The notes under the pieces: generated by a model
What the model was told of the DNA's origin: nothing
The model's database searches: none
The model's input: the letters and a program-made list of their open reading frames with translations, nothing else
Source of the DNA: Bradyrhizobium sediminis
GTDB lineage: Bacteria > Pseudomonadota > Alphaproteobacteria > Rhizobiales > Xanthobacteraceae
DNA length: 64,000 nucleotides
Assembly (NCBI RefSeq): GCF_018736105.1
Contig: NZ_CP076135.1
Span: 1,734,001-1,798,000, forward strand
Direction: 5' to 3'
Part shown: positions 52,133-61,336 of the stretch, piece after piece
How positions within the stretch are numbered: the first letter of the stretch is position 1
How the letters are laid out: each line of letters starts with the position of its first letter
Translations under genes and position numbers: made by a program

Positions 52133-53368
52133 ATGGGCGGCGTCGCGTTCGATCTTCCCGAAGATGTCGTGGACGTGCGCGACGGCGTGCTGCGTTTCGT
52201 CGAGGCGCAGGTGGCGCCGCGGATCGAGCGGAGCCGGGCACTGCTGGACGACCAGCGGCGGCTGTATGACGAAAGCGGGCGTTACTCGCCCGACGCACGC
52301 AAGCTGATCCGCGACATCAGGATGCTGTCGGCGCAGGCCGGATTCTACGCGATGTGCGCGCCGGTCGAAATCGGCGGCGGCGGCCTCGGGCATCTCGCCT
52401 ATTACGTTTCCTGGGAGGCGATCTATCGCCGGCTCGGCGGCCAGGGCGTCATTATTCCATGGGTGATCGCGCATTGGGCGTTCGGTCCGAGCCGGCTCTT
52501 GACGCAGGCGACCGAGCAAGCCCGCTCACGATGTCTGGCGGGAATGATATCGGGCGAAACCTCGATGTGCTTCGGCCTGTCCGAACCCGGCGCCGGTTCC
52601 GACGCCAGCATGATCAAGACCCGCGCCGTCAAGACCGCCCGGGGCTGGAAGATCTCGGGCCGCAAGCTCTGGACCACCAATGCACCGACGGCGGAATGGT
52701 GCATCGTCTTTGCCATCACCGACGCCGAAAAGGCCGCCCGCAAGGCCGGCGGCATCAGCGCGTTTCTGGTGTCGACCGATGCCCCCGGCTTCACCGTGGA
52801 AAGCGTGGTTCGCCTGTTCGGCCACGCCGGCGGCCACGAGGGCGCGCTGGTGCTGGAAGACGTCGAGGTCGAGCCGTGGCAGCTCGTCGGCGAACTCGAT
52901 CAGGGCTTCAAGATCGCGCTGTACGGCGTGTCGCTCGGGCGGGTCTATAATTCTGCGCGCGCGGTCGGGCAGGGCCGGTGGGCGCTCGAAATGGCGATCG
53001 GTTATGCCAAGCAGCGCGAGGCGTTCGGCGCGAAAATTTCCGAATATCAGGGCGTCTCGTTCCCGTTGGCCGAGTCTGCGACCGAACTGCATGCGGCGCA
53101 TCTGATGGGGTTGAATGCCGCGACCCTGCTCGATCGCGGCGACAAGGCCCTGAAAGAGCTTTCGATGGCCAAGGCCTATTCGGTGCAGGCCGGATTCCGC
53201 GCGGTCGACCGCGCCATCCAGACCCATGGCGGCATGGGCCTGACCAACGAAGTCGGCCTCGTTCATGCGTGGCAGGACTTGCGGATCGTCAACATCGCCG
53301 ACGGCACCAACGAAATCCTGACCCGGATGATCGCCCAGCGGCTCCTGGCCGGCGATCTCGATTTGTGA
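52133..53368 (+). CDS. Acyl-CoA dehydrogenase
   Basis: About 411 residues from the ATG at 52133 (MGGVAFDLPEDVVD); the open frame reaches 52055 but the extra residues look non-family. MCAPVEIGGGGLGHLAY, MCFGLSEPGAGSDASMIKTRAV (flavin/substrate motif), GRKLWTTNAPTAEW, AKQREAFGAKISEYQGVSF and IQTHGGMGLTNEVGLVHAWQDLRI are standard. The end DGTNEILTRMIAQRLL is the FAD-binding tail. Divergent from the Liv operon. Probably oxidises the acyl-CoA made from the imported substrate; chain specificity is unknown. Confidence 0.9.
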   Translation: MGGVAFDLPEDVVDVRDGVLRFVEAQVAPRIERSRALLDDQRRLYDESGRYSPDARKLIRDIRMLSAQAGFYAMCAPVEIGGGGLGHLAYYVSWEAIYRRLGGQGVIIPWVIAHWAFGPSRLLTQATEQARSRCLAGMISGETSMCFGLSEPGAGSDASMIKTRAVKTARGWKISGRKLWTTNAPTAEWCIVFAITDAEKAARKAGGISAFLVSTDAPGFTVESVVRLFGHAGGHEGALVLEDVEVEPWQLVGELDQGFKIALYGVSLGRVYNSARAVGQGRWALEMAIGYAKQREAFGAKISEYQGVSFPLAESATELHAAHLMGLNAATLLDRGDKALKELSMAKAYSVQAGFRAVDRAIQTHGGMGLTNEVGLVHAWQDLRIVNIADGTNEILTRMIAQRLLAGDLDL

Positions 53369-53470
53369 CGCAAGGGATTTCTATATGGAGGGATTTCTCT
53401 ATAAGAAGAGCCGGCCGGCCGGGGTTTGCGCGGCGGTGAAGCGGATGGAGCGGCGGTGGTGGCAGTTTCG

Positions 53471-54439
53471 ATGCGTATCGGCACGCGCAAGAGCACCATG
53501 GCGCTTGCCCAGACCGAGGAGATTGCGCGGCGTCTGACGGCGGCGGCGTCCGATCTCGACGTCGAAATCGTCAAGTTCGAGACTGTCGGCGATACCGACC
53601 AGACCAGCAAACTGTTGATGCATGGCGGCAAGGGCGGCGCCTTCGTCGCCGAAATCCGCGCCGCGGTCAGGGCCGGCCGTCTGCACGCCGCGATGCATTC
53701 GCTCAAGGACATGCCGGGCAACGAGGACACGCCGGGGCTGGTGATCGGCGCGACGTTGTCGCGCGACCGGCCGACCGATGCGCTGGTGCTGCGCGAAGGC
53801 GTATCATTGGAGGACATCAGGCGTTCGCGCGGCAAGGGTTTCAAGATCGGCACCAACGCGGTGCGCCGCGCCGCCTATGCGCGGCGGCTGTTTCCGGACA
53901 TCGAGGTCGTGCACTTTCGCGGCGCCGCCGACACCCGCGTCCGCAAGCTGGATAACCGCGAGATGCAGCGGTTGCCTGGCGGCGGCGAGGCCGGCCCCGC
54001 CGACGCCCTGATCATGGCGCGCTCCGGGCTGGAGCGCGTCGGGCTTTCAAATCGGATCGCCCATGATTTCACGCCGCAGGAAATGCTGCCGGCGGTGGGG
54101 CAGGGCATCGTCGCTGTGGAATGCGCAGCGAGCGACTGGCAGACGCGGCGCTACCTTGCCCTGATCGACGATGCCGCGGCGCATCTTTGCTGCGATGCCG
54201 AGCGCGAGGTGCTGTGGGTGCTCAACGGCCACTGCAATTCGCCGATCGCGGGCTTCTCCTCGATCGACGGCGCGCAGATGTCGCTGACCGCCTCGGTGCT
54301 GGACGAAGCCGGCGGGCGGTTCATCGAGGTCACGCGTCAAGGCCCGGCCGATCGCCCGCGTGAACTCGGCCGCGCCGTCGGGCTCGAACTGCTGGCCAAG
54401 GGAGCTGCCGACATCATCGAGCGCAGCCGGCCCGTGTGA
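53471..54439 (+). CDS. hemC: Hydroxymethylbilane synthase (HemC), divergent form
   Basis: About 322 residues from ATG 53471 (MRIGTRKSTMALAQTEEI). The essential residues can be matched: Arg/Lys in IGTRKS, the catalytic Asp in HSLKDMP, the Arg pair in IGTNAVRRAAYARRL (canonical TSSLRRxAQ), FRGAADTRVRKLD, LPAVGQGIVAVE, and the dipyrromethane-anchoring Cys in GHCNSPIAG (canonical GGCQVPIG). The motifs depart from the normal wording, so this is a distinct branch or a second copy. Reaction: four porphobilinogens to hydroxymethylbilane. It faces hemE, the next-but-one enzyme. Confidence 0.85.
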   Translation: MRIGTRKSTMALAQTEEIARRLTAAASDLDVEIVKFETVGDTDQTSKLLMHGGKGGAFVAEIRAAVRAGRLHAAMHSLKDMPGNEDTPGLVIGATLSRDRPTDALVLREGVSLEDIRRSRGKGFKIGTNAVRRAAYARRLFPDIEVVHFRGAADTRVRKLDNREMQRLPGGGEAGPADALIMARSGLERVGLSNRIAHDFTPQEMLPAVGQGIVAVECAASDWQTRRYLALIDDAAAHLCCDAEREVLWVLNGHCNSPIAGFSSIDGAQMSLTASVLDEAGGRFIEVTRQGPADRPRELGRAVGLELLAKGAADIIERSRPV

Positions 54440-54470
54440 TTGACCGACGCTCGTTTCCGCAAACAAAGCT

Positions 54471-54567
54471 GTCATCATCCGCGAAAGCGGATGATCCAGT
54501 ATTCCAGAGACGCCTGCGGTAAATCGAGAAGCTGCAGCGTACTGGATCCCGCTTTCGCGGGGATGAC
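54471..54567. repeat. Long palindromic intergenic repeat between hemC and hemE
   Basis: Left arm 54471-54501 (GTCATCATCCGCGAAAGCGG then ATGATCCAGTA) and right arm 54540-54567 (TACTGGATCCCGCTTTCGCG then GGGATGAC) are near-complementary, with a central TTCCAGAGACGC...GCTGCAG core. This GTCATC...GATCCAGTATTCCAGAGACG pattern is, from memory, a dispersed repeat of bradyrhizobial genomes. Located between converging genes, it may serve as a bidirectional terminator. Confidence 0.65.
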
Positions 54568-54612
54568 AACCGGGTGAAGGCGAGACCCGTTGGCGGGTAT
54601 GCGCCTCTTGAC

Positions 54613-55659
54613 TCACCCCTTATACGCCCGCACCCGCTTCACCATCTGCTCGACATGCGCGATCGGGGTTTCCGGCTGGATGCCGTGGCCGAGATTGAAG
54701 ATCAGCCTGCCGCCGGCGAAATTCGCCAGCACGTCGTCGACCGCGCGGTCGAGCGCGTCGCCGCCGGCGATCAGCACCAGCGGATCGAGATTGCCCTGCA
54801 CCGCGACTTTGGTTTGCACGCGCTCGCGGATCAGCGACGGCTCGGCCGTCCAGTCGATGCTGACGGCATCGACGCCGGTCGCCTCGACATAGCCGGGCAG
54901 CAGCGCGCCGGCGCCGCGGGGAAAGCCGATGATCTTCGCATCGGGCACCTGTCTGCGGACGCCTTCGACGATGCGCCTGGTCGGCTCGACCGACCAGCGC
55001 TGGAACTCGTGCGGCGGCAGCACCCCGGCCCAGGTGTCGAAGATCTGCAGCACGTCGGCGCCAGCCTTGAGCTGTCCGAGCAGGTACTGAACTGAATTCT
55101 CCACCAGCACGTCGATGATTTTCGCGAACGCCTCGGGATGGCGATAGGCCATCATCCGCGCCGGCGCCTGGTCCGGCGTGCCTTGCCCCGCGACCATGTA
55201 GGTCGCGACCGTCCACGGCGCGCCGCAGAAACCGATCAGCGCGACTTTGGAATCGAGTTCGCAGCGCACGCGGCGCAGCGCCTCGAATACAGGCTCCAGC
55301 TTGGTGAAGTCGCCCTTTGAAGCCAGCGTGCCGACCTTGTCCGGCGTATCCAGCGGATCGAGCCGCGGACCCTCGCCGGCCTCGAACCGCACGTCGCGGC
55401 CGAGCGCGTAGGGGATCACCAGAATATCCGAGAAGATGATCGCGGCGTCGAAGTTGAAGCGGCGGATCGGCTGCAGCGACACCTCGGCGGCATATTCCGG
55501 CGTGAAGCAGAGGTCGAGAAAGCCGCCGGCCTTGGCGCGCAATTCGCGGTACTCCGGCAGATAGCGGCCGGCCTGCCGCATCATCCAGATCGGCGGAACC
55601 GGCTGCCTGCGCCCGGAAAGCACTTCGAGGAAGGGTTTGATGGTCGGGTTCTGGGTCAA
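54613..55659 (-). CDS. hemE: Uroporphyrinogen decarboxylase
   Basis: 348 residues from a TTG at 55659 ([16 protein letters not shown]); the open frame goes on to 55884 but the extra residues are not family-like. [20 protein letters not shown] is the HemE signature with the catalytic Arg pair. [13 protein letters not shown] contains the catalytic Asp. [18 protein letters not shown] and [13 protein letters not shown] (conserved His) complete it. Reaction: four-fold decarboxylation of uroporphyrinogen III to coproporphyrinogen III in haem synthesis. The ribosome site is weak. Confidence 0.95.
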   Translation of the reverse strand: MTQNPTIKPFLEVLSGRRQPVPPIWMMRQAGRYLPEYRELRAKAGGFLDLCFTPEYAAEVSLQPIRRFNFDAAIIFSDILVIPYALGRDVRFEAGEGPRLDPLDTPDKVGTLASKGDFTKLEPVFEALRRVRCELDSKVALIGFCGAPWTVATYMVAGQGTPDQAPARMMAYRHPEAFAKIIDVLVENSVQYLLGQLKAGADVLQIFDTWAGVLPPHEFQRWSVEPTRRIVEGVRRQVPDAKIIGFPRGAGALLPGYVEATGVDAVSIDWTAEPSLIRERVQTKVAVQGNLDPLVLIAGGDALDRAVDDVLANFAGGRLIFNLGHGIQPETPIAHVEQMVKRVRAYKG

Positions 55660-55916
55660 GCCGCTTATCCGTGGGGTTCGACGGTGCAATTTGCCGCCCC
55701 TGATACACTGCCGCTGCGGTCTTGGCCACGGCAACCGCGCGGACGATTTCTCCGCCCCCGGCCGCGAGCTGAACCGCCCATCTGATTTTCCCGTCGGGTC
55801 GTTTTTCAAACACCCTGTCCAGCCCCATCTAGAAAAATAAATCGCTTCGCCGTCAGGTAGAAACACCATTATTGATTCCGTCATCCCGGCCCACTCGAGG
55901 GGCGTATCCGGATCGT

Positions 55917-56157
55917 CAGAGACGCGGGGCGGGATGCGGTGGACGCGGCAGCGTCGGGCGCGCAGGTGATCGCAGGGCGGGCTCGCTGAGTCTGTGAGCG
56001 AAGCACGGCGTGCAGACGAACGATGCTATCGCGTACGGTGAAGCCGTGTGGTCCTGGCACCCGGCATTCCCCACGCCCTCATTGGGTGGAAAATTCTTCA
56101 AAGCCTCGGGCGCCTCGCGCCGCGGGAGATAAACGCGTATCTGGAGATAGGGCGCCG
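55917..56157 (-). repeat. Probable dispersed repeat (pseudo-coding GVGNAGC element)
   Basis: Read leftward, this stretch gives an apparent peptide with FPPNEGVGNAGCQDHT and [16 protein letters not shown] recall that peptide fragment (GVGNAGC) from many spurious hypothetical proteins in bradyrhizobial and Nitrobacter genomes, which indicates a repeated non-coding element. No ribosome site or domain supports a real gene. Confidence 0.4.
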
Positions 56158-56250
56158 TCGTTGTGAGGAGCACTTGCGACGAAGCAATCCAGCTTCCATC
56201 TTTTTTCATTGCGCGGCGAGATGGATTGCGTCGCTTCGCTCGCAATGACG
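56158..56250. repeat. GTCATTGCGAGCGAAGCGA-type inverted repeat (REP/MITE-like)
   Basis: The right arm, read leftward from 56250, is CGTCATTGCGAGCGAAGCGA followed by CGCAATCCAT. The left arm is TGTGAGGAGCACTTGCGACG then AAGCAATCCAG. The arms pair through GAAGCAATCCA / TGGATTGCGTCGCTTC around a TTTTTTCATTGCG centre. This is one of the commonest dispersed palindromes in Bradyrhizobium-like DNA. No transposase is present. Confidence 0.65.
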
Positions 56251-56339
56251 GTGGTAATGTCGACGGTTGGATTGCTTTCGCGGAGCCTGTCATCGGGCAC
56301 GCGACCCGCCGGCCCGCAATGACATCACATGCGTGGCTG

Positions 56340-58880
56340 TCACAGCCACAGAATCTTCTTGCGGTAATCCAGATCGATCAGCAGCGGGGTGGCCGGCCCC
56401 TCGTGAAACACCGCACCGCGCTCCAGCGCGAAGACGCGGTCGGCCAGCGCCAGCACCAGGTCGAGATTGTGCTCGACGATCACGATCGAGGTGTGCCGGC
56501 GCAACAGGTCGAACACTTTGAACAGTTCGAGGATCACGGTCGGCGCCAGGCCCTCGAACGGCTCGTCCAGCAGCAGCAGTTTGACGTTGCCCGACATCGC
56601 GCGCGCCACCGCCACCATCTGTTGCTCGCCGCCGGACAGGTAATCCGCCGCGACATCGAGCCGCTCCTTCAGGCGCGGGAAATAATCGAGGATCTGCTCC
56701 TCGCTCCACACCACGCCATGGCTGCCGTCGGTCTTGCGCGCCAGGCGGCCGAGCGAGAGATTTTCCCGCACGGTCATGCCGGCAAACAATCCGCGCCCCT
56801 GCGGCACGTAGCCGATTCCAGCGCGCGCGATATCCGGAGCGGGGAGGCCAGCGATATTGCGGCCCTCGAATTCCATCGTGCCGGACGCCAATGGCACCAG
56901 CCCGGCGATGGTCTTCAGGAGCGTGGACTTGCCGGCGCCGTTGCGCCCGAGCAGCGCGACGATCTCGCCTCCGCGAACGTCGAGCGTGGCGTCGTGAAGG
57001 ATATGGCTCTTGCCGTAGAAGGTGTTGACGCCCTCGAAGCGCAGAACATGCGCCGCGCCTTCGCGGGCCTCGTCGCTGCGGCTGTGCTCGACCTCGGGAA
57101 TGCCGGTGCCGGTATAGATCTCCTGCACCCGGCGGTTGGTGCGCACCGCTTCGGGCGTGCCGGTCATCAGCACTTCGCCCTGATTCATCACGGTGACTTG
57201 TTGCGAGAAACCGAGCACGCGATCGATGTCGTGCTCGACGATCAGGACCGGAATGTTGGCGGCCACGTTCTTGACCAGGTTGGAGACGCGTTCGCGCTCG
57301 GCGGCGGCAAGGCCCGCCAGCGGCTCGTCGAGCAACAGCACCTGCGGCTTGGAGCCGAGTGCGATGCCGAGATCGACCAGCCGTTGCCCGCCATAGGACA
57401 GCTCGCCGCCCTGGATTTCCTCGATGCCTTCCAGTCCAAGGAATTTTATGAGTGCGGCGGTCTCGGAATGAATCTGCGGATAGCTGTCGATGTCGCGCCA
57501 GATGTTGAAGCCGATTCTGTGCTGCGCCTGCAGCGACAGTCGCAAATTCTCGTAGATCGACAGTTCCTTGAACAGGTTTGTGATCTGAAACGAGCGTGCC
57601 AGACCCTGGTGGCAGATCAGGTCGGACGGCACGCCCTGGATCTCGCGGCCGTTGAGGCGCACGGTGCCCTGATCGGCCGGGTAGAGACCCGAGACCAGAT
57701 TGAACAAGGTGGTCTTGCCGGCGCCGTTTGGGCCGATCAGCGCGTGGATTTCGCCGGCGCCGACCTCGAGGCTGGCGTTGGAGACGGCGCGGATACCGCC
57801 GAAATGTTTGGCGATGCCTTTGACCTCGAGCACGGTGCCCTTGAGGCTTTCCGGCCTCAGGAAATCCGGCAGCGGCAGGCCCTCGTAGATCTTGCGCCGG
57901 CTCATGGCCGCGGATTCTTCCGGCACCGGCCACCAGCGCCGGCTCAGCGTGGCCCAGATACCGACGAGGCCACCCGGCGAATACAGCACGAAGGCAACGA
58001 AGATCAGCCCGAACCAGAGTAGCCAGTCCGTGGTCCAGATAGAAAATAGCTCGCGGAACAGAAAGAAGAACAGCGCGCCGAGCGCGGGCCCGAGCATGCT
58101 GCGCATGCCGCCGATCACGACGATCGCGAGCAGCTCGCCGGAAAACGGCACCGAGACCGCTTCGGCCGAAACCAGGTAGTTCTGGAATCCGACCAGCGCG
58201 CCGGCGAGGCCGGTCACCACAGCCGATATCACGAACACGGCGAGCTTGTAGCGCTCGACCGGATAGCCTTGGAAGGTGGCGCGCAACTGGTTCTCGCGGA
58301 TCGCGACCAGCACATGGCCGAACGGCGATCGCACCAGGCGCAGCAGCAGATAGAGCACGCCGAGCCCGATCAGCGCGACGACGATGTAATAGGTGAGCGC
58401 ATTGTCGAGACTGAATGGCCCGATGCTGCCGCGCTTGAGGCCACCGAGACCATCCTCGCCGCCGGTGACGGCGGTCCAGCGGAACGCGGTGGTGTAGGTC
58501 AACGCGGCGAGCGCCAGCGTCAGCAGCGAGAAGTAGACGCCGCGCCGGCGCAGGATGATGACGCCGACGATGGTCGAGGAGATCGCGACCGCGACCATCG
58601 ACAGCAGTAGCGGCAACCAGATCTGGCCGCCGAACCAGTGGAGCTGGATCAGGCCCGCGGCATAGGCGCCGATGCCGAACCAGGTGCCGTGGCCGAACGA
58701 GACGAGGCCGGTATAGCCGACGCAGAGGTTGAGCCCCATGGTGGCGATCGCCACCGCCACCACCATGATGCCGGTGTTGAGCGACAGGCCGAGCGCCTGC
58801 AGGCCGAACGGCAGCACGATCAGCGCGAGGGTTGCCAGTAGCAATGGCCGGTATTTCGACATCGGCGATGCGGTGGTCAT
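56340..58880 (-). CDS. Triple-fusion Liv-type ABC transporter: LivM permease + LivG ATPase + LivF ATPase
   Basis: 846 residues, one continuous frame. Residues 1-320: LivM permease with [45 protein letters not shown] and [16 protein letters not shown]. Residues about 350-590: LivG ATPase with Walker [36 protein letters not shown] in place of LSGGQ, Walker [13 protein letters not shown]. Residues about 610-846: LivF ATPase with [47 protein letters not shown]. Normally these are three genes. Fusion fixes the stoichiometry of one permease to two ATPases. It overlaps livH by 4 bases. Confidence 0.93.
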   Translation of the reverse strand: MTTASPMSKYRPLLLATLALIVLPFGLQALGLSLNTGIMVVAVAIATMGLNLCVGYTGLVSFGHGTWFGIGAYAAGLIQLHWFGGQIWLPLLLSMVAVAISSTIVGVIILRRRGVYFSLLTLALAALTYTTAFRWTAVTGGEDGLGGLKRGSIGPFSLDNALTYYIVVALIGLGVLYLLLRLVRSPFGHVLVAIRENQLRATFQGYPVERYKLAVFVISAVVTGLAGALVGFQNYLVSAEAVSVPFSGELLAIVVIGGMRSMLGPALGALFFFLFRELFSIWTTDWLLWFGLIFVAFVLYSPGGLVGIWATLSRRWWPVPEESAAMSRRKIYEGLPLPDFLRPESLKGTVLEVKGIAKHFGGIRAVSNASLEVGAGEIHALIGPNGAGKTTLFNLVSGLYPADQGTVRLNGREIQGVPSDLICHQGLARSFQITNLFKELSIYENLRLSLQAQHRIGFNIWRDIDSYPQIHSETAALIKFLGLEGIEEIQGGELSYGGQRLVDLGIALGSKPQVLLLDEPLAGLAAAERERVSNLVKNVAANIPVLIVEHDIDRVLGFSQQVTVMNQGEVLMTGTPEAVRTNRRVQEIYTGTGIPEVEHSRSDEAREGAAHVLRFEGVNTFYGKSHILHDATLDVRGGEIVALLGRNGAGKSTLLKTIAGLVPLASGTMEFEGRNIAGLPAPDIARAGIGYVPQGRGLFAGMTVRENLSLGRLARKTDGSHGVVWSEEQILDYFPRLKERLDVAADYLSGGEQQMVAVARAMSGNVKLLLLDEPFEGLAPTVILELFKVFDLLRRHTSIVIVEHNLDLVLALADRVFALERGAVFHEGPATPLLIDLDYRKKILWL

Positions 58881-59752
58881 TCGAATTTCTCGATACGCTC
58901 GCCAAGCAGACCACGTGGCCGCACCAGCAGGATCAGGAACATCAGGATGTAGATCGATGCTTCGCCGGCGGCGGGTGCAAAATGGATGGTGATGCCGCGC
59001 ACGACGCCGACCAGCATGGCGGCGAGCACCACGCCCCAGAAGCTGCCGAGACCGCCGATCACGACCACGACAAAGGCGACTGTGATGATCTCGGCGCCCA
59101 TCGCCGGGTGCACGATGGTGATCGGCGCAAAGAACGCGCCGCCCATCGCGGCCATGCCGACGCCGAGCATGACGATGGCGGTCATGTAGGGCTGCAGCCG
59201 GATGCCCAGCGCGGCCACCATGTCCGGCCGCTGGATGCCGGCGCGCACCACGCGGCCGAATGAAGTCTTGTGCAGCAGCAGCCAGACCGCGAGCAGTATC
59301 GCCGCGACCACGGCGAGGATCAGCAGGCGATAGCGCGAGAACAGGAAGTCACCGAGGATGACGGAGCCGCGAAACACCGGCGGGATCGACGCCGACAGCG
59401 GCGGCGCGCCCCAGACGATGCGGATCGCCTGCTCGGCGACCATGGCAAGGCCGAAGGTCACCAGCAGGCTGAGGATCGGATCGGCGGTATAGAAACGGCG
59501 CAGGATGAACCGCTCGAACAGGATGCCCAGCATCGCAACGGCGATCGGCGACAGCACCACGGCGGGGCCGAAGCCGAGATATTTGGTGATTTCGACCGAG
59601 GCATAGGCGCCGAGCGCATAGAACGCGCCATGCGCCAGGTTGACCACGCCGCCGACGCTGAAGATCAGCGACAGCCCGAGCGCAATCAGCAGATAATAGC
59701 CTCCGAGCACGAGGCCATTCACCACCTGCTCCAGCAAAAACCCGAACTGCAT
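58877..59752 (-). CDS. livH: Liv-type ABC transporter permease (LivH)
   Basis: 291 residues, about 8 helices. NGLVLGGYYLLIALGLSLIFSVGGVVNLAHGAFYALGAY (key part GGVVNLAHGAFYALGAYASV) is the LivH N-terminus. GRVVRAGIQRPDMVAALGIRL is the ATPase-contact loop. GGLGSFWGVVLAAMLVGVVRG near the end. Partner of the permease domain in the downstream fusion protein. It follows the binding-protein gene by about 190 bases containing a hairpin terminator. Confidence 0.92.
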   Translation of the reverse strand: MQFGFLLEQVVNGLVLGGYYLLIALGLSLIFSVGGVVNLAHGAFYALGAYASVEITKYLGFGPAVVLSPIAVAMLGILFERFILRRFYTADPILSLLVTFGLAMVAEQAIRIVWGAPPLSASIPPVFRGSVILGDFLFSRYRLLILAVVAAILLAVWLLLHKTSFGRVVRAGIQRPDMVAALGIRLQPYMTAIVMLGVGMAAMGGAFFAPITIVHPAMGAEIITVAFVVVVIGGLGSFWGVVLAAMLVGVVRGITIHFAPAAGEASIYILMFLILLVRPRGLLGERIEKFE

Positions 59753-59871
59753 ATGTGTTCCGCTGCCTTAGAGCGTTTTCCAGCGAAGCGGACACCGGCT
59801 CGCGTGAAGAAAACGCGTCATACAAGAGATAGAGCCTCGTTTCGATTCATTCGTCGGAACGGAAATGGCTC

Positions 59872-59908
59872 CAGAAAAAGCGGCGCCGGCCTTTCGGTGC
59901 CGGCGCCG
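59872..59908 (-). terminator. Rho-independent-type hairpin after the binding-protein gene
   Basis: On the minus strand, CGGCGCCGGC (59908-59899), loop ACCGAAAG, GCCGGCGCCG (59890-59881), then CTTTTTC (about 59877-59871). A perfect 10-base GC stem followed by a T run lies 37 bases past the binding-protein stop. It probably causes partial termination, so that the receptor is made in excess over LivH and the fusion protein. Confidence 0.65.
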
Positions 59909-59944
59909 TCGACGCCAACGAAGTCAGGCGTGCGAAGCGGAGCG

Positions 59945-61189
59945 CTATGCCTTCATCTCGCAGGGGTTCTGCACCTTGGTCGGGTAGATCTTTTCCAGGG
60001 GCTCGCTCGGCACCGGTACGGCGTTGCCGAGCACAAGCATGTCCCACTTGTCCTTCATTTCGTTCTTCGGCTTCACCGTGAACGGATAGGCCTCCTGAAC
60101 CAGCTGATGGTCCCAGTTGCGGAAATAGCCCTTGCGCGCCTTCATGATGTCGAACTGCGTCTGCTTCTCGAAATGCGCGATCAGCGCTTCGCTGTCGGTC
60201 GACTTGAGCTCGTTCATCGCCTGCGCCAGCAGTTTGAGCGTGATGTAGTCGATCCAGGCGTGGTTTTCCGGTGGCTTGCCGTACTTCTTGCTGAAGGCGG
60301 CGACGAAGGCCTTGGAGGCGGGATTGTCGAGCGTGTGATACCAGACGGTCGGCCAGGTGCCGCTGAGATTGCCCTCGCCGGCGGCCCAGGCATCGCCGGT
60401 GTTGAGATTGAAGCCGACCAGCGGGTAGGGGAATCCGAACTCGGCATATTGCTTGACCAGGTTGGTCACCTGATTGCCGGCAAGGTTGCAGCACACCACG
60501 TCCGGTTTGGCCTGCCGGATCTTCAGGAGATAGGGGCTGAAGTCGGTGACGTCGGTCGCGATCAATTCGTCGCCGATCAGGTTGGCATTGTTGGCGGCGA
60601 AGAAGGTCTTGGCCGCCTTCAGCAGGTCGTGGCCAAAAATGTAGTCGGCGGTCAGCGTGAAGAACTTCTTGTCCTTCACCATGCCTTTTTGCAGCAGCGC
60701 GGTGCCGACGGCATTGACCATCACCGTGTTCGGAATGTCGCAGTGGAAGGAGTAGCGGTTGCAGCTCTTGCCGCGCAAAGCGTCGGAGCGCGCGCCTGTC
60801 GAGAAGAACACCTTCTTATTGCGTTCGGCGACCTGCATGATGGTGAGCGAGGATGCCGACGAGATTTCGCCAAGCAGCACCACGGCGCCGTCCTGCTCCA
60901 GCATGCGCTGTGCCTTGGTGGCGGCGGTGGCGGGATTGACCGAGTCTTCCGACATCAGGTCGATCTGCTTGCCCATGATGCCGCCGACCTGATTGATCTC
61001 TTCCGCAGCCAGTTTCACGCCCAACTGGGCATAGCTACCGATCGCGCCGAGAAATCCGGTCAGCGGCGTCACATGGCCGATCTTGATCGTGCTGGCCTGG
61101 GCGCGGACGATCGCCGGAAATCCGAGTGCCGATGCGCCGGCAAAGGCGGCGCCCCCCTTCAAAAGTGTACGTCGGCTGTAGCGGGTCAT
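59945..61189 (-). CDS. Liv-type ABC transporter substrate-binding protein, Tat-exported
   Basis: 414 residues. N-terminus YSRRTLLKGGAAFAGASALG is a consensus twin-arginine signal (SRRTLLK). The mature part begins TIKIGHVTPLTGFLGAIGSY, periplasmic-binding fold type I. QIDLMSEDSVNPATAATKAQ, VVLLGEISSASSLTIMQVAE and SCNRYSFHCDIPNTVMV suggest an amide/urea or aliphatic-acid type ligand (AmiC/UrtA-like group), but the substrate is not certain. First gene of the second Liv system; a promoter is seen about 90 bases upstream. Confidence 0.9.
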   Translation of the reverse strand: MTRYSRRTLLKGGAAFAGASALGFPAIVRAQASTIKIGHVTPLTGFLGAIGSYAQLGVKLAAEEINQVGGIMGKQIDLMSEDSVNPATAATKAQRMLEQDGAVVLLGEISSASSLTIMQVAERNKKVFFSTGARSDALRGKSCNRYSFHCDIPNTVMVNAVGTALLQKGMVKDKKFFTLTADYIFGHDLLKAAKTFFAANNANLIGDELIATDVTDFSPYLLKIRQAKPDVVCCNLAGNQVTNLVKQYAEFGFPYPLVGFNLNTGDAWAAGEGNLSGTWPTVWYHTLDNPASKAFVAAFSKKYGKPPENHAWIDYITLKLLAQAMNELKSTDSEALIAHFEKQTQFDIMKARKGYFRNWDHQLVQEAYPFTVKPKNEMKDKWDMLVLGNAVPVPSEPLEKIYPTKVQNPCEMKA

Positions 61190-61280
61190 CGTTGGTCTCC
61201 TCCCAAAGGGCGTTTTCCGCGATGTCCCCCTTCAATCCGCATATGCGAGAATGTGAGAGACGTTTTTCTATTGTCGGATG

Positions 61281-61309
61281 ATAGTTCCGGACGCGGAGGT
61301 TCCTGTCAA
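61281..61309 (-). promoter_or_regulatory. Sigma70-like promoter for the second Liv operon
   Basis: On the minus strand: TTGACA at 61309-61304, 17-base spacer, AACTAT at 61286-61281. The -35 is perfect and the -10 poor, as expected for a regulated promoter. The binding-protein start at 61189 lies about 90 bases downstream. The palindromic CGCATATGCG near 61231-61240 could be a regulator site in the leader. Confidence 0.45.
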
Positions 61310-61336
61310 CGCCAAATGCGGGCGCCGGCTTCGTCC

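Larger units (their letters stand above)
55660..56339. other. Long intergenic region composed largely of dispersed-repeat sequence
   Basis: About 680 bases between hemE and the Liv fusion gene. The hemE promoter should lie in 55660-55900. The remainder is filled by two repeat units (separate entries) and GTCATCCCGG-type short repeat remnants. Open frames in it on both strands lack domains and ribosome sites, so I call no gene. Confidence 0.5.

Noticed and set aside
56163..58022. 619-codon open frame on the plus strand
   Set aside because: Antisense to the Liv fusion protein, whose ATPase motifs are intact; begins inside a dispersed repeat.
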